A stretch of 46,257 nt of DNA from an uncultured Candidatus Melainabacteria bacterium (GTDB lineage Bacteria > Cyanobacteriota > Vampirovibrionia > Gastranaerophilales > Gastranaerophilaceae): the NCBI GenBank assembly GCA_947090755.1, contig CAMUPF010000013.1:1-46257 (forward strand), given 5' to 3'. How positions within the stretch are numbered: position 1 is the stretch's first letter; each line of letters starts with the position of its first letter. Below the pieces are notes generated by a model, which was not told where the DNA came from, ran no database searches, and saw nothing but the letters and a program-made list of their open reading frames with translations. Both the position numbers and the translations under genes were made by a program. Positions 30,680-38,484 of this stretch are shown here, one piece after another.

Positions 30680-31606
30680 ATGTCAGATTTGGAAAAAATA
30701 GAAAAATTACAGAACCTTTTGCGCACCGATAAGTCAAATTTTCAGGCGCGGCGCCAGTTAGCTATGCTATTGCTGGATAACGGGTATAAGGAAGAAGCGC
30801 TTGCTCATTTTTTACATCTGGTTGAAATCTTCAAAGAGGATAGCGAATTATATTATAATATTGGTATTGTTTATGAAAAGTTAAAAGATTTAAACAATGC
30901 AGAGCAGGCGTATTTAAACGCTGTGAAGTTTGCGCCTGAGGATGTAGACGCTTATTATAATCTGGGACTTGTTTATACTGATAAGGCTCAGTATGACAGG
31001 GCTGTTGAGTGTTTTGAAACTGTTCTTGATTCTGATAATGAAGATTCAAATACTTATTTTAATATAGGTTTCTGTTATTTTAAACAGGAAAAATATGAGC
31101 CTGCAAAATATTATTTTGAGCGCACTATCGAGTTGAACCCTGAAGATTTATATGCGCATTTTTATCTGGGAAATATTTTTAAGATTTCCGGCGATGTTGA
31201 CTCTGCCCGCAGAGAATTTGAGAAAGTTCTTGAGATTTCCCCTGATTATAGCTGGGCATATTATAACCTTGCGGCGATTGATTTTGAGTCCGGCGATATT
31301 GCCGCCACGCTTGAAAATTTAAGCCAAACCGTAACCTATAATCCTAAAGACGTCGACGCGTACAAAGTTTGGGCAAAAGTACTTTTTAAACAGAATTTGT
31401 ATAATGATGCGGTAGATGTTTTGTCGCACTCACTTAAAAAATGCGGTGAAAACGGGGATTTGTACTATATACTCGGCGAAGCGTTTACAAAAACAGGTGA
31501 CACCCAAAAAGCCGCTGATTCGTATTCATCCGCGCTTAAAAACTATAGTACGCTTACGTTTGACGTCAATTCTGTCAAAGAAAAATTAAACAGACTGCAT
31601 ACTTAA
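30680..31606 (+). CDS. Tetratricopeptide repeat protein
   Basis: 308 residues made of about eight TPR units of 34 residues, for example DVDAYYNLGLVYTDKAQYDRAVECFETVLDSD, DSNTYFNIGFCYFKQEKYEPAKYYFERTIELN and DLYAHFYLGNIFKISGDVDSARREFEKVLEIS-type blocks. No signal peptide, so probably a cytoplasmic scaffold for protein contacts. It is followed after 39 nt by clpP, so it may be co-transcribed. Partner unknown. Confidence 0.88.
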   Translation: MSDLEKIEKLQNLLRTDKSNFQARRQLAMLLLDNGYKEEALAHFLHLVEIFKEDSELYYNIGIVYEKLKDLNNAEQAYLNAVKFAPEDVDAYYNLGLVYTDKAQYDRAVECFETVLDSDNEDSNTYFNIGFCYFKQEKYEPAKYYFERTIELNPEDLYAHFYLGNIFKISGDVDSARREFEKVLEISPDYSWAYYNLAAIDFESGDIAATLENLSQTVTYNPKDVDAYKVWAKVLFKQNLYNDAVDVLSHSLKKCGENGDLYYILGEAFTKTGDTQKAADSYSSALKNYSTLTFDVNSVKEKLNRLHT

Positions 31607-31645
31607 AATTTTTGTGTTAGAATGATTTTAAAGGAGAGTTTTAAT

Positions 31646-32254
31646 ATGAATCAAGAAACATATATGAAAATAATGGGTTATGTACCGACTGTTGTTGAAG
31701 CGTCTTCACGCGGCGAACGCTCATTTGATATTTTTTCAAGACTGTTGAGAGAAAGAATTATTTTCTTAGGGTCTGAAATTGACGATGAAGTTGCTAATTC
31801 AATTGTTGCGCAATTATTGCTTCTGGACAGCGAAAATTCTGAAAAAGACATTATGTTATATATCAACAGTCCTGGCGGTGTTATCACAGCGGGTCTGGCT
31901 ATTTATGACACAATGAACCTTATAAAATCTGATGTTTGTACGATTTGTCTGGGTGAAGCAGCGTCCATGGGTGCGTTTTTGCTTTCTGCCGGAACAAAAG
32001 GCAAACGTATGGCATTACCGGGTGCAAGAATTATGATTCACCAGCCTCTTGGCGGTGCAAAAGGTCAGGCAACTGATATCGAAATCGAGGCTAAAGAGAT
32101 TTTGAGAATGAAAGAAATGTTAAACGGCATTCTTGCTCAAAATAGCGGTCAATCAATTGAAAAAATAAAGGAAGATACCGAACGCGACCACTATATGTCA
32201 GCGCAGGAAGCCTGTGATTACGGATTGATTGATAAAGTTGTTACAAAAATATAA
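31646..32254 (+). CDS. clpP: ATP-dependent Clp protease proteolytic subunit
   Basis: 202 residues from ATG 31646 (AAAGGAG 8 nt upstream); an in-frame start at 31622 would lie before the Shine-Dalgarno. Family motifs: [42 protein letters not shown], the nucleophile in [16 protein letters not shown], the histidine in [14 protein letters not shown] and the aspartate near the end ([18 protein letters not shown]). ClpP forms a tetradecameric barrel fed by ClpX, ClpA or ClpC. clpX is not adjacent, unlike in many bacteria. Confidence 0.97.
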   Translation: MNQETYMKIMGYVPTVVEASSRGERSFDIFSRLLRERIIFLGSEIDDEVANSIVAQLLLLDSENSEKDIMLYINSPGGVITAGLAIYDTMNLIKSDVCTICLGEAASMGAFLLSAGTKGKRMALPGARIMIHQPLGGAKGQATDIEIEAKEILRMKEMLNGILAQNSGQSIEKIKEDTERDHYMSAQEACDYGLIDKVVTKI

Positions 32255-32258
32255 TTTA

Positions 32259-32285
32259 AAGCCCCTGTAAAGGGGCTTGATTTTT
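32259..32285 (+). terminator. clpP terminator, overlaps pilin F promoter
   Basis: AAGCCCCT / AGGGGCTT hairpin with GATTTTT tail. The -35 box TTGATT of pilin F is made from the base of this hairpin and its T tail. Confidence 0.85.
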
Positions 32286-32305
32286 GTCGTAACATGCTGC
32301 ATAAT
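32277..32305 (+). promoter_or_regulatory. Promoter of pilin F
   Basis: TTGATT (32277-32282), 17-nt spacer ending in CATGCTG, CATAAT (32300-32305). Confidence 0.75.
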
Positions 32306-32325
32306 AAGGGTAAAAGGAGGATGAA

Positions 32326-33405
32326 ATGAAAGATATAGTAAACATGTCAGCAGGGGGGGGGGGGCCGGCTGAGCCGGTTCTATATACGGGTTCCGAGCTT
32401 GCGGACGACGTGAAATTTAACGCGAAGGGCGGAGAGCCGGCGAGTCATGGTTTTACTATGGCAGAAATATTACTGTCATTAACAATAATCGGCGTAGTCG
32501 CGGCCATAACTTTACCGTCGCTTACGGGTAACATAAACGAACGTACGTGGAATACGCAACGCAAAGCACTCTATGCAAGATTCTCTCAGGCTATCGCTTT
32601 AATGCCCGCGTTAAATGGCTACGGAACCTTGACAGAAGATGAAAACCACAGCGTTACAGCCGACACCGCCGCAGAAACCTTCGTTACAGAGGGCTTGGCA
32701 AAGGTTCTAAAAATTAACAACATTTGTGACAGCGAACATCTTGCTGATTGCGGGATTCCGGATGTGATTACACCATTAGGAACTGCCGCGCAAATAAAGC
32801 GTGATGACATAAAAACTCTTGTCAGTTTAAACGATATGTTTAACGGCTCTTTTGTATGGACAGAAGCAACATCTTATTCTCATTCACAGATTGACACTAA
32901 GGCTGCTGCATTTGAAACCCAGAATGGCGAAAGTGTTTTGGCTTATTATTATCCATACTGTACACAGAAAAATTCAGGTGATGGCCAGTATTATACCCAG
33001 CCTAAAATGTGTGCGAACTTTGTTTTTGATTTAAATGGAAGTAAAGGGCCAAATACTGTGGGCAAGGATATTGGATTTATTACAGTATTTTATCCATCGG
33101 ATTCAGTGGTTGTTTCTCCTTTACTGGTTTATAATAATGCCGGACGAAGTGCCCAGCCGTCGGCGTCTTCTTTATGTACCGCACAGGATTCAGAAACCCG
33201 TTTGCCTAATAGGGAGGAGTTGGCTTCCATATTTGTGAATAAAAACTTATGGGGATTCGCGAAAAGTGATGTAAATGGCGATCCTTATTTCTGGTCTTCT
33301 GAATTGTATTCAACAACACTTGGTTATGCGGTTAATCTTTTTGCAGGTGCTGTTTGGCCGTATTCGCGGGATGAACGATTTCAGGTGCGTTGTGTAAGAC
33401 GATAA
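32326..33405 (+). CDS. Pilin-like variable adhesin, copy F (phase ON, full leader)
   Basis: 359 codons from ATG 32326 with GGAGG 5 nt upstream. The 44-residue leader reads MKDIVNMSAGGGGPAEPVLY, goes on through KFNAKGGEPASHG and ends at the ideal prepilin site G|FTMAE. Mature part: conserved helix, cysteine pair (NNICDSEHLADCG), variable centre, KMCANFVFDLNGSKGPNTVGKDIG, and a well-formed Lcl/DUF1566-like C-terminus (TRLPNREELASIF ... YFWSSELYS ... FQVRCVRR). With 12 G leader and pilin are in frame; this copy is ON and is the best template for the intact architecture. Confidence 0.93.
   Translation: MKDIVNMSAGGGGPAEPVLYTGSELADDVKFNAKGGEPASHGFTMAEILLSLTIIGVVAAITLPSLTGNINERTWNTQRKALYARFSQAIALMPALNGYGTLTEDENHSVTADTAAETFVTEGLAKVLKINNICDSEHLADCGIPDVITPLGTAAQIKRDDIKTLVSLNDMFNGSFVWTEATSYSHSQIDTKAAAFETQNGESVLAYYYPYCTQKNSGDGQYYTQPKMCANFVFDLNGSKGPNTVGKDIGFITVFYPSDSVVVSPLLVYNNAGRSAQPSASSLCTAQDSETRLPNREELASIFVNKNLWGFAKSDVNGDPYFWSSELYSTTLGYAVNLFAGAVWPYSRDERFQVRCVRR
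32353..32364 (+). repeat. Poly-G tract (12) in the leader of pilin F
   Basis: Twelve G encode four glycines in frame with both leader start and pilin (ON). Confidence 0.9.
32365..32455 (+). repeat. 91-nt leader element shared by pilins F and G
   Basis: From the end of the G run to the cleavage site, F and G differ at only one or two bases (CGAGTCATGG versus CGGGTCATGG). It begins with the hairpin CCGGCTGAGCCGG. Confidence 0.85.
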
Positions 33406-33683
33406 TTTGAAAAAGGGGAAGATTCCATTACGGACTTCCCCTTATATATGGCTGTATAACTTCGGAGTCGTACCGATCCGAAACAGCCCCGCTTCCCTTA
33501 TACCCGCCGCTGGTTGTGTACGGTCCAAACTATCTGGACTTAATCCGGCTTTAAATAATTATGGGTACAGAAAAGCGTTTGACCCGCAAAGAATCTCATG
33601 TTTACCGGCCCCGGCACAATTGATTATTGACCGGCCTGCGTTTAACAAATGATACTTTACAAGTCCGTGAAACTCGATATTTT
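33406..33683 (-). ncRNA. Structured intergenic region, possible minus-strand RNA or long 3' UTR of hsp20
   Basis: No convincing gene here (the 81-codon + strand ORF from TTG 33407 has no Shine-Dalgarno or family). The stretch contains nested stems GGCTGT..TTCGGA / TCCGAA..ACAGCC (33451-33487), GTCCA / TGGAC (33523-33539), and GGCCGG repeats near 33606-33635. A hairpin at 33413-33443 has its T tail on the minus strand. It may be the end of the hsp20 transcript or a separate RNA; I cannot match it to a known class. Confidence 0.3.
33413..33443 (-). terminator. Terminator, T tail on the minus strand
   Basis: AAGGGGAAG / CTTCCCCTT stem; five A before it on the + strand make a T tail for leftward transcripts. 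It may also end pilin F, whose stop is 8 nt away. Confidence 0.65.
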
Positions 33684-34160
33684 TTAATTTATATCAAGTT
33701 TCTTAGGTTTACTTTCTTTTACATCTTGTTTCGGCACCGTTATCATCAAAACGCCGTCTTTGTATTCCGCATGGCTGTCCTCGGTTTTCACCGGTTCATC
33801 GAAAGAAATTGTTCTTTGATATCTGCCATAACGAAATTCGCAGGTATGGTAACGTTCATTTTTTTCTTGTTCTTCTTTCTGTTCTTTTTCTTCCTGAATT
33901 TCTGCGGTAATTGTCATAAAATCATTGTCTAATTCTACTTCAATATCGTCTTTTTTTACGCCGGGAAGCTGAACTTTTACTTTATAATTTTTGTCTGTTT
34001 GTTTAACTTCAATCGCGGGACGCCATATTGAATTTTTCTTTATATTTAGCGGATTTGCTACTGCGTGCGTCAGGAATGTATCTCTTAAAAAATTATTTAA
34101 CTCCTGATGGATACTGTCGAAGTACAAATCGGGTTCTCTTATTATTAAATCGTGTTTCAT
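33684..34160 (-). CDS. Hsp20 / alpha-crystallin family small heat shock protein
   Basis: 158 residues. N-terminal arm (MKHDLIIREPDLYFDSIHQELNNF), alpha-crystallin domain about 50-145 with VKVQLPGVKKDDIEVELDNDFMTITAE and the conserved GVLMITVPK, and a short charged tail. A charged insertion EEKEQKEEQEKNERYHTCEF lies in the usual loop of the domain. It is an ATP-independent chaperone that holds unfolding proteins. GGAG lies 9 nt before the ATG. No CIRCE-like operator was recognised upstream. Confidence 0.93.
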   Translation of the reverse strand: MKHDLIIREPDLYFDSIHQELNNFLRDTFLTHAVANPLNIKKNSIWRPAIEVKQTDKNYKVKVQLPGVKKDDIEVELDNDFMTITAEIQEEKEQKEEQEKNERYHTCEFRYGRYQRTISFDEPVKTEDSHAEYKDGVLMITVPKQDVKESKPKKLDIN

Positions 34161-34319
34161 TTTGTTGAACTCCTTTCGTTCGTACTTTCAAGATACGATT
34201 TTTTGAGGGGTTGTTCATTGTCTGTGAGGGCGATTTTTTGATGTGCGGAATATTACTCTTTCGTCTGATGTTTTTGTTAAATATTCGGGGAATATTGTGG
34301 GCAAAAGGAGTTTTTGCGA

Positions 34320-35348
34320 ATGTCTATAGATATGTTCTTATTTGATTACAGAAAACCTGAAGAGAAGTTTTTTGAGGCGTTTGATACATCGTGTTTTAAT
34401 ATAAAGTTTTTTAAAGAAAGTTTGAATGAAACGACAGTTGATAATATTGCGCCTGAGGTTTTGGAAAATGTTACGGTTATAAGTGTGTTTATTGATTCTG
34501 TTGTTAGTGAGTCGGTAATAAAAAAGTTTAAAAATTTGCGTATAATCGCAGCGCGTTCCACCGGTGTTGATCATATTGATACCGAATATTGCCGTAAAAA
34601 TAGAATCGCGGTTACAAATGTTCAGAACTATGGTGCAACAACTGTTGCACAGTATACATTTACATTAATCCTTGCTCTTATTAGAAAATTAATCCCTGCT
34701 TTTACTTATATTAAAAAAGGAGAGAGAGAAAGCCATTTATTTTTGGGCCGCGATTTGACGTCTTTAACTCTGGGTGTTATTGGTACCGGCGCAATAGGCG
34801 GAAGTGTTTGTCAGCTTGCGCATGCTTTTGGTATGAAGGTGCTGGCATACGATGTTGTTCCCAAAGAAGAGCTTATTGTGAAGGCAGGGGTTAACTATGT
34901 TGATATGGCGGATGTCTTGGAACAGGCAGATATTATAACTTTACACCTGCCGTATACAAATGAAAATTATAATATGATTTCGATGCCAATGTTTGAACAG
35001 ATGAAGCAAAAACCTTATTTTATTAATACTTCGCGTGGTGAACTTGTGAATCTTAGAGATTTAAAGACTGCACTTGATAAAGGGATTCTTGCCGGTGCTG
35101 CGTTAGATGTTTTGACCTGTGAATCCTATACTTTCAGGTGTGAGGCACACTGTCCGGCGGTAGAAATCTGTCAGGCAGGTTGCCTTGATGAACTTGAAAT
35201 AGTTAAAGAGATTGTAAACTACGAGAATGTTATTATAACGCCGCATATTGCTTATGAAACGCAGGAGGCAATAGATTTTATACTTGAAACCTCTATGAAC
35301 TCTATAAGAGATTTTTTCAAAGGCGGAAATAACGACCGCGTAGTGTAA
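34320..35348 (+). CDS. D-isomer-specific 2-hydroxyacid dehydrogenase, D-lactate dehydrogenase-like, with Cys-rich loop
   Basis: 342 residues from ATG 34320 (GGAG 9 nt upstream). N-terminal substrate domain, then the NAD-binding fold with LGVIGTGAIGGSVCQLAHAFGMKVLAYD, the catalytic Arg in INTSRGELVN and the catalytic His in ITPHIAYET. Family reaction: reversible reduction of a 2-keto acid such as pyruvate with NADH, an electron sink in fermentation; the exact substrate is not certain. Between ALDVLTCE and the catalytic His region is a segment with five cysteines, spaced C-x6-C-x3-C-x5-C-x3-C, which typical family members lack as far as I know. That could bind a metal or an Fe-S cluster. Confidence 0.88.
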   Translation: MSIDMFLFDYRKPEEKFFEAFDTSCFNIKFFKESLNETTVDNIAPEVLENVTVISVFIDSVVSESVIKKFKNLRIIAARSTGVDHIDTEYCRKNRIAVTNVQNYGATTVAQYTFTLILALIRKLIPAFTYIKKGERESHLFLGRDLTSLTLGVIGTGAIGGSVCQLAHAFGMKVLAYDVVPKEELIVKAGVNYVDMADVLEQADIITLHLPYTNENYNMISMPMFEQMKQKPYFINTSRGELVNLRDLKTALDKGILAGAALDVLTCESYTFRCEAHCPAVEICQAGCLDELEIVKEIVNYENVIITPHIAYETQEAIDFILETSMNSIRDFFKGGNNDRVV

Positions 35349-35372
35349 GAAAAGCAGTTCTCCGCCGCCTGT

Positions 35373-35493
35373 TTGGCAAACGCGGTTTGCCAATCCGCGT
35401 ACCTCTCACAAACGATACTCAATCGTTTGTTCGGCAGAGTGCTGTCTAATACGCCAGTCCTGATTTTCGCTCACGTTCTTTATCGCGAAAATC
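35373..35493. repeat. Three consecutive perfect hairpins before the DUF4127 gene
   Basis: Perfect 9-bp stems: TTGGCAAAC / GTTTGCCAA (35373-35393), ACAAACGAT / ATCGTTTGT (35408-35430) and GATTTTCGC / GCGAAAATC (35462-35493). They fill the 177-nt gap together with a TATAAT box. None has a T-rich tail. Confidence 0.6.
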
Positions 35494-35509
35494 CCTCGGG
35501 CGGTTTATG

Positions 35510-35528
35510 TGCTATAATATTTCCTATG
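35510..35528 (+). promoter_or_regulatory. Extended -10 promoter of the DUF4127 gene, leaderless
   Basis: TGCTATAAT (35510-35518) then 7 nt to ATG 35526. The extended TGn motif can compensate for the missing -35 box. Confidence 0.6.
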
Positions 35529-36851
35529 AGAATAGGATTTATACCAATAGATAACCGGCCGGTTTGCTATACGTTACCGGCGCTGACAGCAGAGATTGAC
35601 TCCTCTGTTGAACTTTTTATGCCCCCGCGTGAACTTTTAGGGGATTTAAAAAAGTGTGCGGATGTCGATGGGATTATGGCATGGCTAAGAGGGCTTGATA
35701 ATATTGACGCATTTGTGATTTCGCTGGATACCATTGCATACGGCGGACTTATTCCTTCCAGAAGAAGTTCTGATTCTTTTGAACAGATTCTTAAACGGCT
35801 TGAAAACCTTAAAACTTTTTTGAGCGGCAAAAAAGTTTATGCATTCTCAAGTATAATGCGAATTTCTAATAATAATATCAATCAAGAGGAAAAATCCTAC
35901 TGGGATAGATGGGGGAAGAAAATTTTTCAATACTCCTGGAATCGTCATAAGGAAAACAACTGCGTTACGGAGGTTCCGGATGAAATCCTTGAGGATTATC
36001 TGGCAACGCGCAGCCGAAATTTTGAGATTAATAAGGTTTATTTAGATTGGCAAAAAGATGGTATTTTTGACACACTTATTTTTTCAAAAGATGATTGCGC
36101 TGAATTTGGCTTGAATGTTCTGGAGGCAAACGAATTAAAATCCCTCGGAGCGACTGTTAAAACCGGTGCGGATGAAATCCCGCTTACATTATTAGCAAGG
36201 GCACTTGAGGCAAATTATAAAATTCATCCGGTATTTTTAGAGGAGTCACAAAAAAATCTTATTTCAAATTACGAAGATATTCCGTTGGCGGAATGCGTTC
36301 GCAGCCAGATAGAACTTGCAGGCATGCAGGTAGCACAAAATGCGGATTGTGAGCTTTATGTTAATAATTTTATTGAGCGGCAGGGTGAAATTGTTATGAA
36401 GGTTTACACAGAACCTTTTTCAGAACATTGGGCTGAGCCGCAATTACCATGCGTAGTTGCAGATGTTCGTTTCGCGAATGGAAGTGATAATGCCTTTGTT
36501 GGGTCTTTGTTTGAGGCGGGTATTGAAAATCTTCTTGGATATTCTGCGTGGAATACATCGGCTAATACGCTCGGAAGCCTTCTTTTAGCACTCAAAATCA
36601 CTTTAAATGCACAGAAAAATGGAACATTTAACAAAGACGCATTTAACAGGTTGATGTTAACCAGATTTTTAGACGATTGGGCCTATCAGGCTAATGTCCG
36701 CCAATCGCTTGCAGTTCCGGACGTTACTCTTTTGCAGGAAAGAATGCGCCCGTTTGAAAATTTTTTATTAAAGCTTTTTCCGTGCAATAATTGTATAAGA
36801 TATAAATTCCCGTGGGATAGATTATTCGAGGTGGAAATTGACTTTAATTGA
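35526..36851 (+). CDS. DUF4127 family protein
   Basis: 441 residues beginning MRIGFIPIDNRPVCYTLPAL, the typical N-terminus of DUF4127, followed by the MPPRELLGDLKKCADVDGIMAWL and FVISLDTIAYGGLIPSRRS blocks of the family. Function of DUF4127 is not established; the N-terminal fold resembles alkaline-phosphatase-like or glycosidase-like proteins only loosely. No signal peptide. I chose ATG 35526 from the promoter position and the family start; the frame is open upstream to 35373 but that part crosses hairpins. It overlaps mntP by 14 nt. Confidence 0.87.
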   Translation: MRIGFIPIDNRPVCYTLPALTAEIDSSVELFMPPRELLGDLKKCADVDGIMAWLRGLDNIDAFVISLDTIAYGGLIPSRRSSDSFEQILKRLENLKTFLSGKKVYAFSSIMRISNNNINQEEKSYWDRWGKKIFQYSWNRHKENNCVTEVPDEILEDYLATRSRNFEINKVYLDWQKDGIFDTLIFSKDDCAEFGLNVLEANELKSLGATVKTGADEIPLTLLARALEANYKIHPVFLEESQKNLISNYEDIPLAECVRSQIELAGMQVAQNADCELYVNNFIERQGEIVMKVYTEPFSEHWAEPQLPCVVADVRFANGSDNAFVGSLFEAGIENLLGYSAWNTSANTLGSLLLALKITLNAQKNGTFNKDAFNRLMLTRFLDDWAYQANVRQSLAVPDVTLLQERMRPFENFLLKLFPCNNCIRYKFPWDRLFEVEIDFN

Positions 36852-37380
36852 AATAATATTTTTATCAATAGCGCTCGGGATGGACTGTCTTGTTGTGTCT
36901 TTTTCTCAGGGGCTTCTCGTTCGTTTTAAACGACGTAAAATATCAAATATTCTTGCACTGATAATGGGGCTTTTTCAAGGCGGAATGCCTGTGATTAGTT
37001 ATTTTTTGACGGGAATTGTATATGATTATATAGCGCCGTTTGCAAAATCTCTTGTATTTGGAATATTTATGTTTTTAGGCGGGAAATTTATTATCGAGGC
37101 TCTTAAACCTGATGAAAAATCACACAATACGCGGCTGGGGTTCAGGGTATTTTTATTGCTTGGAATCGCAACAAGTATTGATGCGTTAGGTGCAGGAATT
37201 TCACTGAAACTCACCGAAACGCCCCTTTTGCTTTCCTGCGGAATAATCGCAGCGGGGTCATATTTAATGTCTTTGGGCGGCTTCTGGGGTGGATGTTTCC
37301 TGAAAAAGTTTGATACTAAATATCTTGAAGTTTGTGCGGGATTAATACTCATTCTGCTGGCGTTAAAAGCGTTGTTATAA
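36838..37380 (+). CDS. mntP: MntP family putative manganese efflux pump
   Basis: 180 residues, six predicted membrane helices. Signatures SIALGMDCLVVSFSQGL, GLFQGGMPVISYFLTG and the paired second half GIATSIDALGAGISL match MntP (DUF204), with the conserved aspartates of GMD and SID that export Mn2+. It starts at TTG 36838 with GAGGTGG just upstream and overlaps the DUF4127 stop (TGA 36849-36851), so translation is coupled. Metal specificity is by family only. Confidence 0.88.
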   Translation: MTLIEIIFLSIALGMDCLVVSFSQGLLVRFKRRKISNILALIMGLFQGGMPVISYFLTGIVYDYIAPFAKSLVFGIFMFLGGKFIIEALKPDEKSHNTRLGFRVFLLLGIATSIDALGAGISLKLTETPLLLSCGIIAAGSYLMSLGGFWGGCFLKKFDTKYLEVCAGLILILLALKALL

Positions 37381-37410
37381 GAAAGGCGCGGGCTTGAGCC
37401 CGCGCCTTTC
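37381..37410. terminator. Bidirectional terminator
   Basis: Perfect hairpin GAAAGGCGCGGGC / GCCCGCGCCTTTC between converging stops 37380 and 37414. Confidence 0.8.
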
Positions 37411-37413
37411 TTA

Positions 37414-37953
37414 TTATTGTTCTTGTTTTTCTCCTTTTTTAATTTTACGTTTTTGAATCGCTTCGTTATCTGTGTTTATTGAATCCGCCGCCGTTGCGTC
37501 AGCGGTTTCGGAGGTTGGTTCATCCGCCCCTTCTTCTGCAACAAGATTTGTTTTAGCCTGTGCGTTAGGGTCATTTGCAGTTGCGGCTTCAGCTTTATTT
37601 TCTTCATCAGCCGCTTCATCAATATCGCCAACTTCAGGTTCTTCCTCTTCCGGCGGAACCTCATCGGCTTTGCCAATACCTTCAACGTCTTCCGGCGGAG
37701 CGTCTTCCGGTTGCTCTTCTACAGGTAGTCCATTCTGTGTGATGGCTTCAAGTTCGGCTGTAAACTCTTCAATAGAGCCGCCGGCCATATCATACGTTAC
37801 ATTATCAGGCACATTCGCAACAGCTGACATTGCCTGTGCCCATTTCGCACAATCCGAATCTTCTTCCTGTACAACATCTAAATTATTAACTAATTCTTTT
37901 AGCGGCTTAGCACGCCAGTTTTCTGCATTAATACCGATTCCGTCAATAGCCAT
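37414..37953 (-). CDS. Acidic low-complexity protein of unknown function
   Basis: 179 residues. A short ordered N-terminal part (MAIDGIGINAENWRAKPLKE ... WAQAMSAVANVPDNVTYDMAGGS, about 1-75) is followed by a disordered tail rich in Glu, Asp, Pro and Ala (PPEEEEPEVGDIDEAADEEN), ending in a basic KRKIKKGEKQEQ. No signal peptide. ATG 37953 has AGGAG about 4 nt upstream. I recognise no family; such tails often act as flexible linkers. Confidence 0.65.
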   Translation of the reverse strand: MAIDGIGINAENWRAKPLKELVNNLDVVQEEDSDCAKWAQAMSAVANVPDNVTYDMAGGSIEEFTAELEAITQNGLPVEEQPEDAPPEDVEGIGKADEVPPEEEEPEVGDIDEAADEENKAEAATANDPNAQAKTNLVAEEGADEPTSETADATAADSINTDNEAIQKRKIKKGEKQEQ

Positions 37954-38127
37954 ATATTACTCCTATCTAATATTTTACCGTTTTGTTATCGGAATGTTTT
38001 TATTAAAACTTTAGCTTTGTTACAAAAACTTAATACTTTATATATAAATCATATTGAAAAAGGCAATAATTTTCTTCTCGAATTGTTTATATAAATACAG
38101 AGAGATTAAAGAAAAAGAGAGGTTTAT

Positions 38128-38307
38128 ATGCAAGAGATGTTATTATTTTCAACAACAGTAAGCGATTTGTATAAAGAAACATCAGAAGCTGTAAACAGTA
38201 AAGATTTACAAAACCGTACGGTTATAAAAAAATCCTTAAGCGGATTGTTGAAACAATCATTCTTTCACGGTGCAAGCCGCTTTGGAGCAACAAATTTTAT
38301 CGCATAA
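38128..38307 (+). CDS. Short ORF, 59 aa, hypothetical
   Basis: ATG 38128 has GAGAGG 5 nt upstream; the product begins MQEMLLFSTTVSDLYKETSE, contains a basic helix-like stretch VIKKSLSGLLKQSFFHG and ends ATNFIA. It is flanked by an AT-rich upstream region with a TATATA box near 38088 and a strong terminator 45 nt downstream, which together suggest a real single-gene transcript. No family recognised and no signal peptide. Confidence 0.5.
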   Translation: MQEMLLFSTTVSDLYKETSEAVNSKDLQNRTVIKKSLSGLLKQSFFHGASRFGATNFIA

Positions 38308-38351
38308 TATAAGTTATGCACGTCGGATTAGAATAGGAAAAAAGGAATTTA

Positions 38352-38383
38352 ATGGCACGCTAATGCGTGCCATATTTTTTTTT
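38352..38383 (+). terminator. Terminator of the 38128 ORF
   Basis: ATGGCACGC / GCGTGCCAT stem followed by nine T. Confidence 0.9.
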
Positions 38384-38412
38384 AAATCAACCGTTTAGAC
38401 GAGCCGTTTTTA

Positions 38413-38441
38413 TTGACAGCGGAAGCGCAATTTGTTAAACT
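38413..38441 (+). promoter_or_regulatory. Promoter of the large TPR gene
   Basis: TTGACA (38413-38418), 17 nt, TAAACT (38436-38441). A second TATAAT at 38455-38460 lies closer to the gene. Confidence 0.6.
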
Positions 38442-38484
38442 TTATTTATATTGGTATAATTGATACTTAGAAGAGGTAGCGATA

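Noticed and set aside
33407-33652. 81-codon + strand ORF after pilin F
   Set aside because: Starts at TTG without Shine-Dalgarno, composition unlike neighbouring proteins, and overlaps hairpins of the structured region.
35373-35525. Upstream extension of the DUF4127 protein to 35373
   Set aside because: The extension crosses three hairpins and the TGCTATAAT box, and the family N-terminus (MRIGFIPIDNRPV) begins at 35526.
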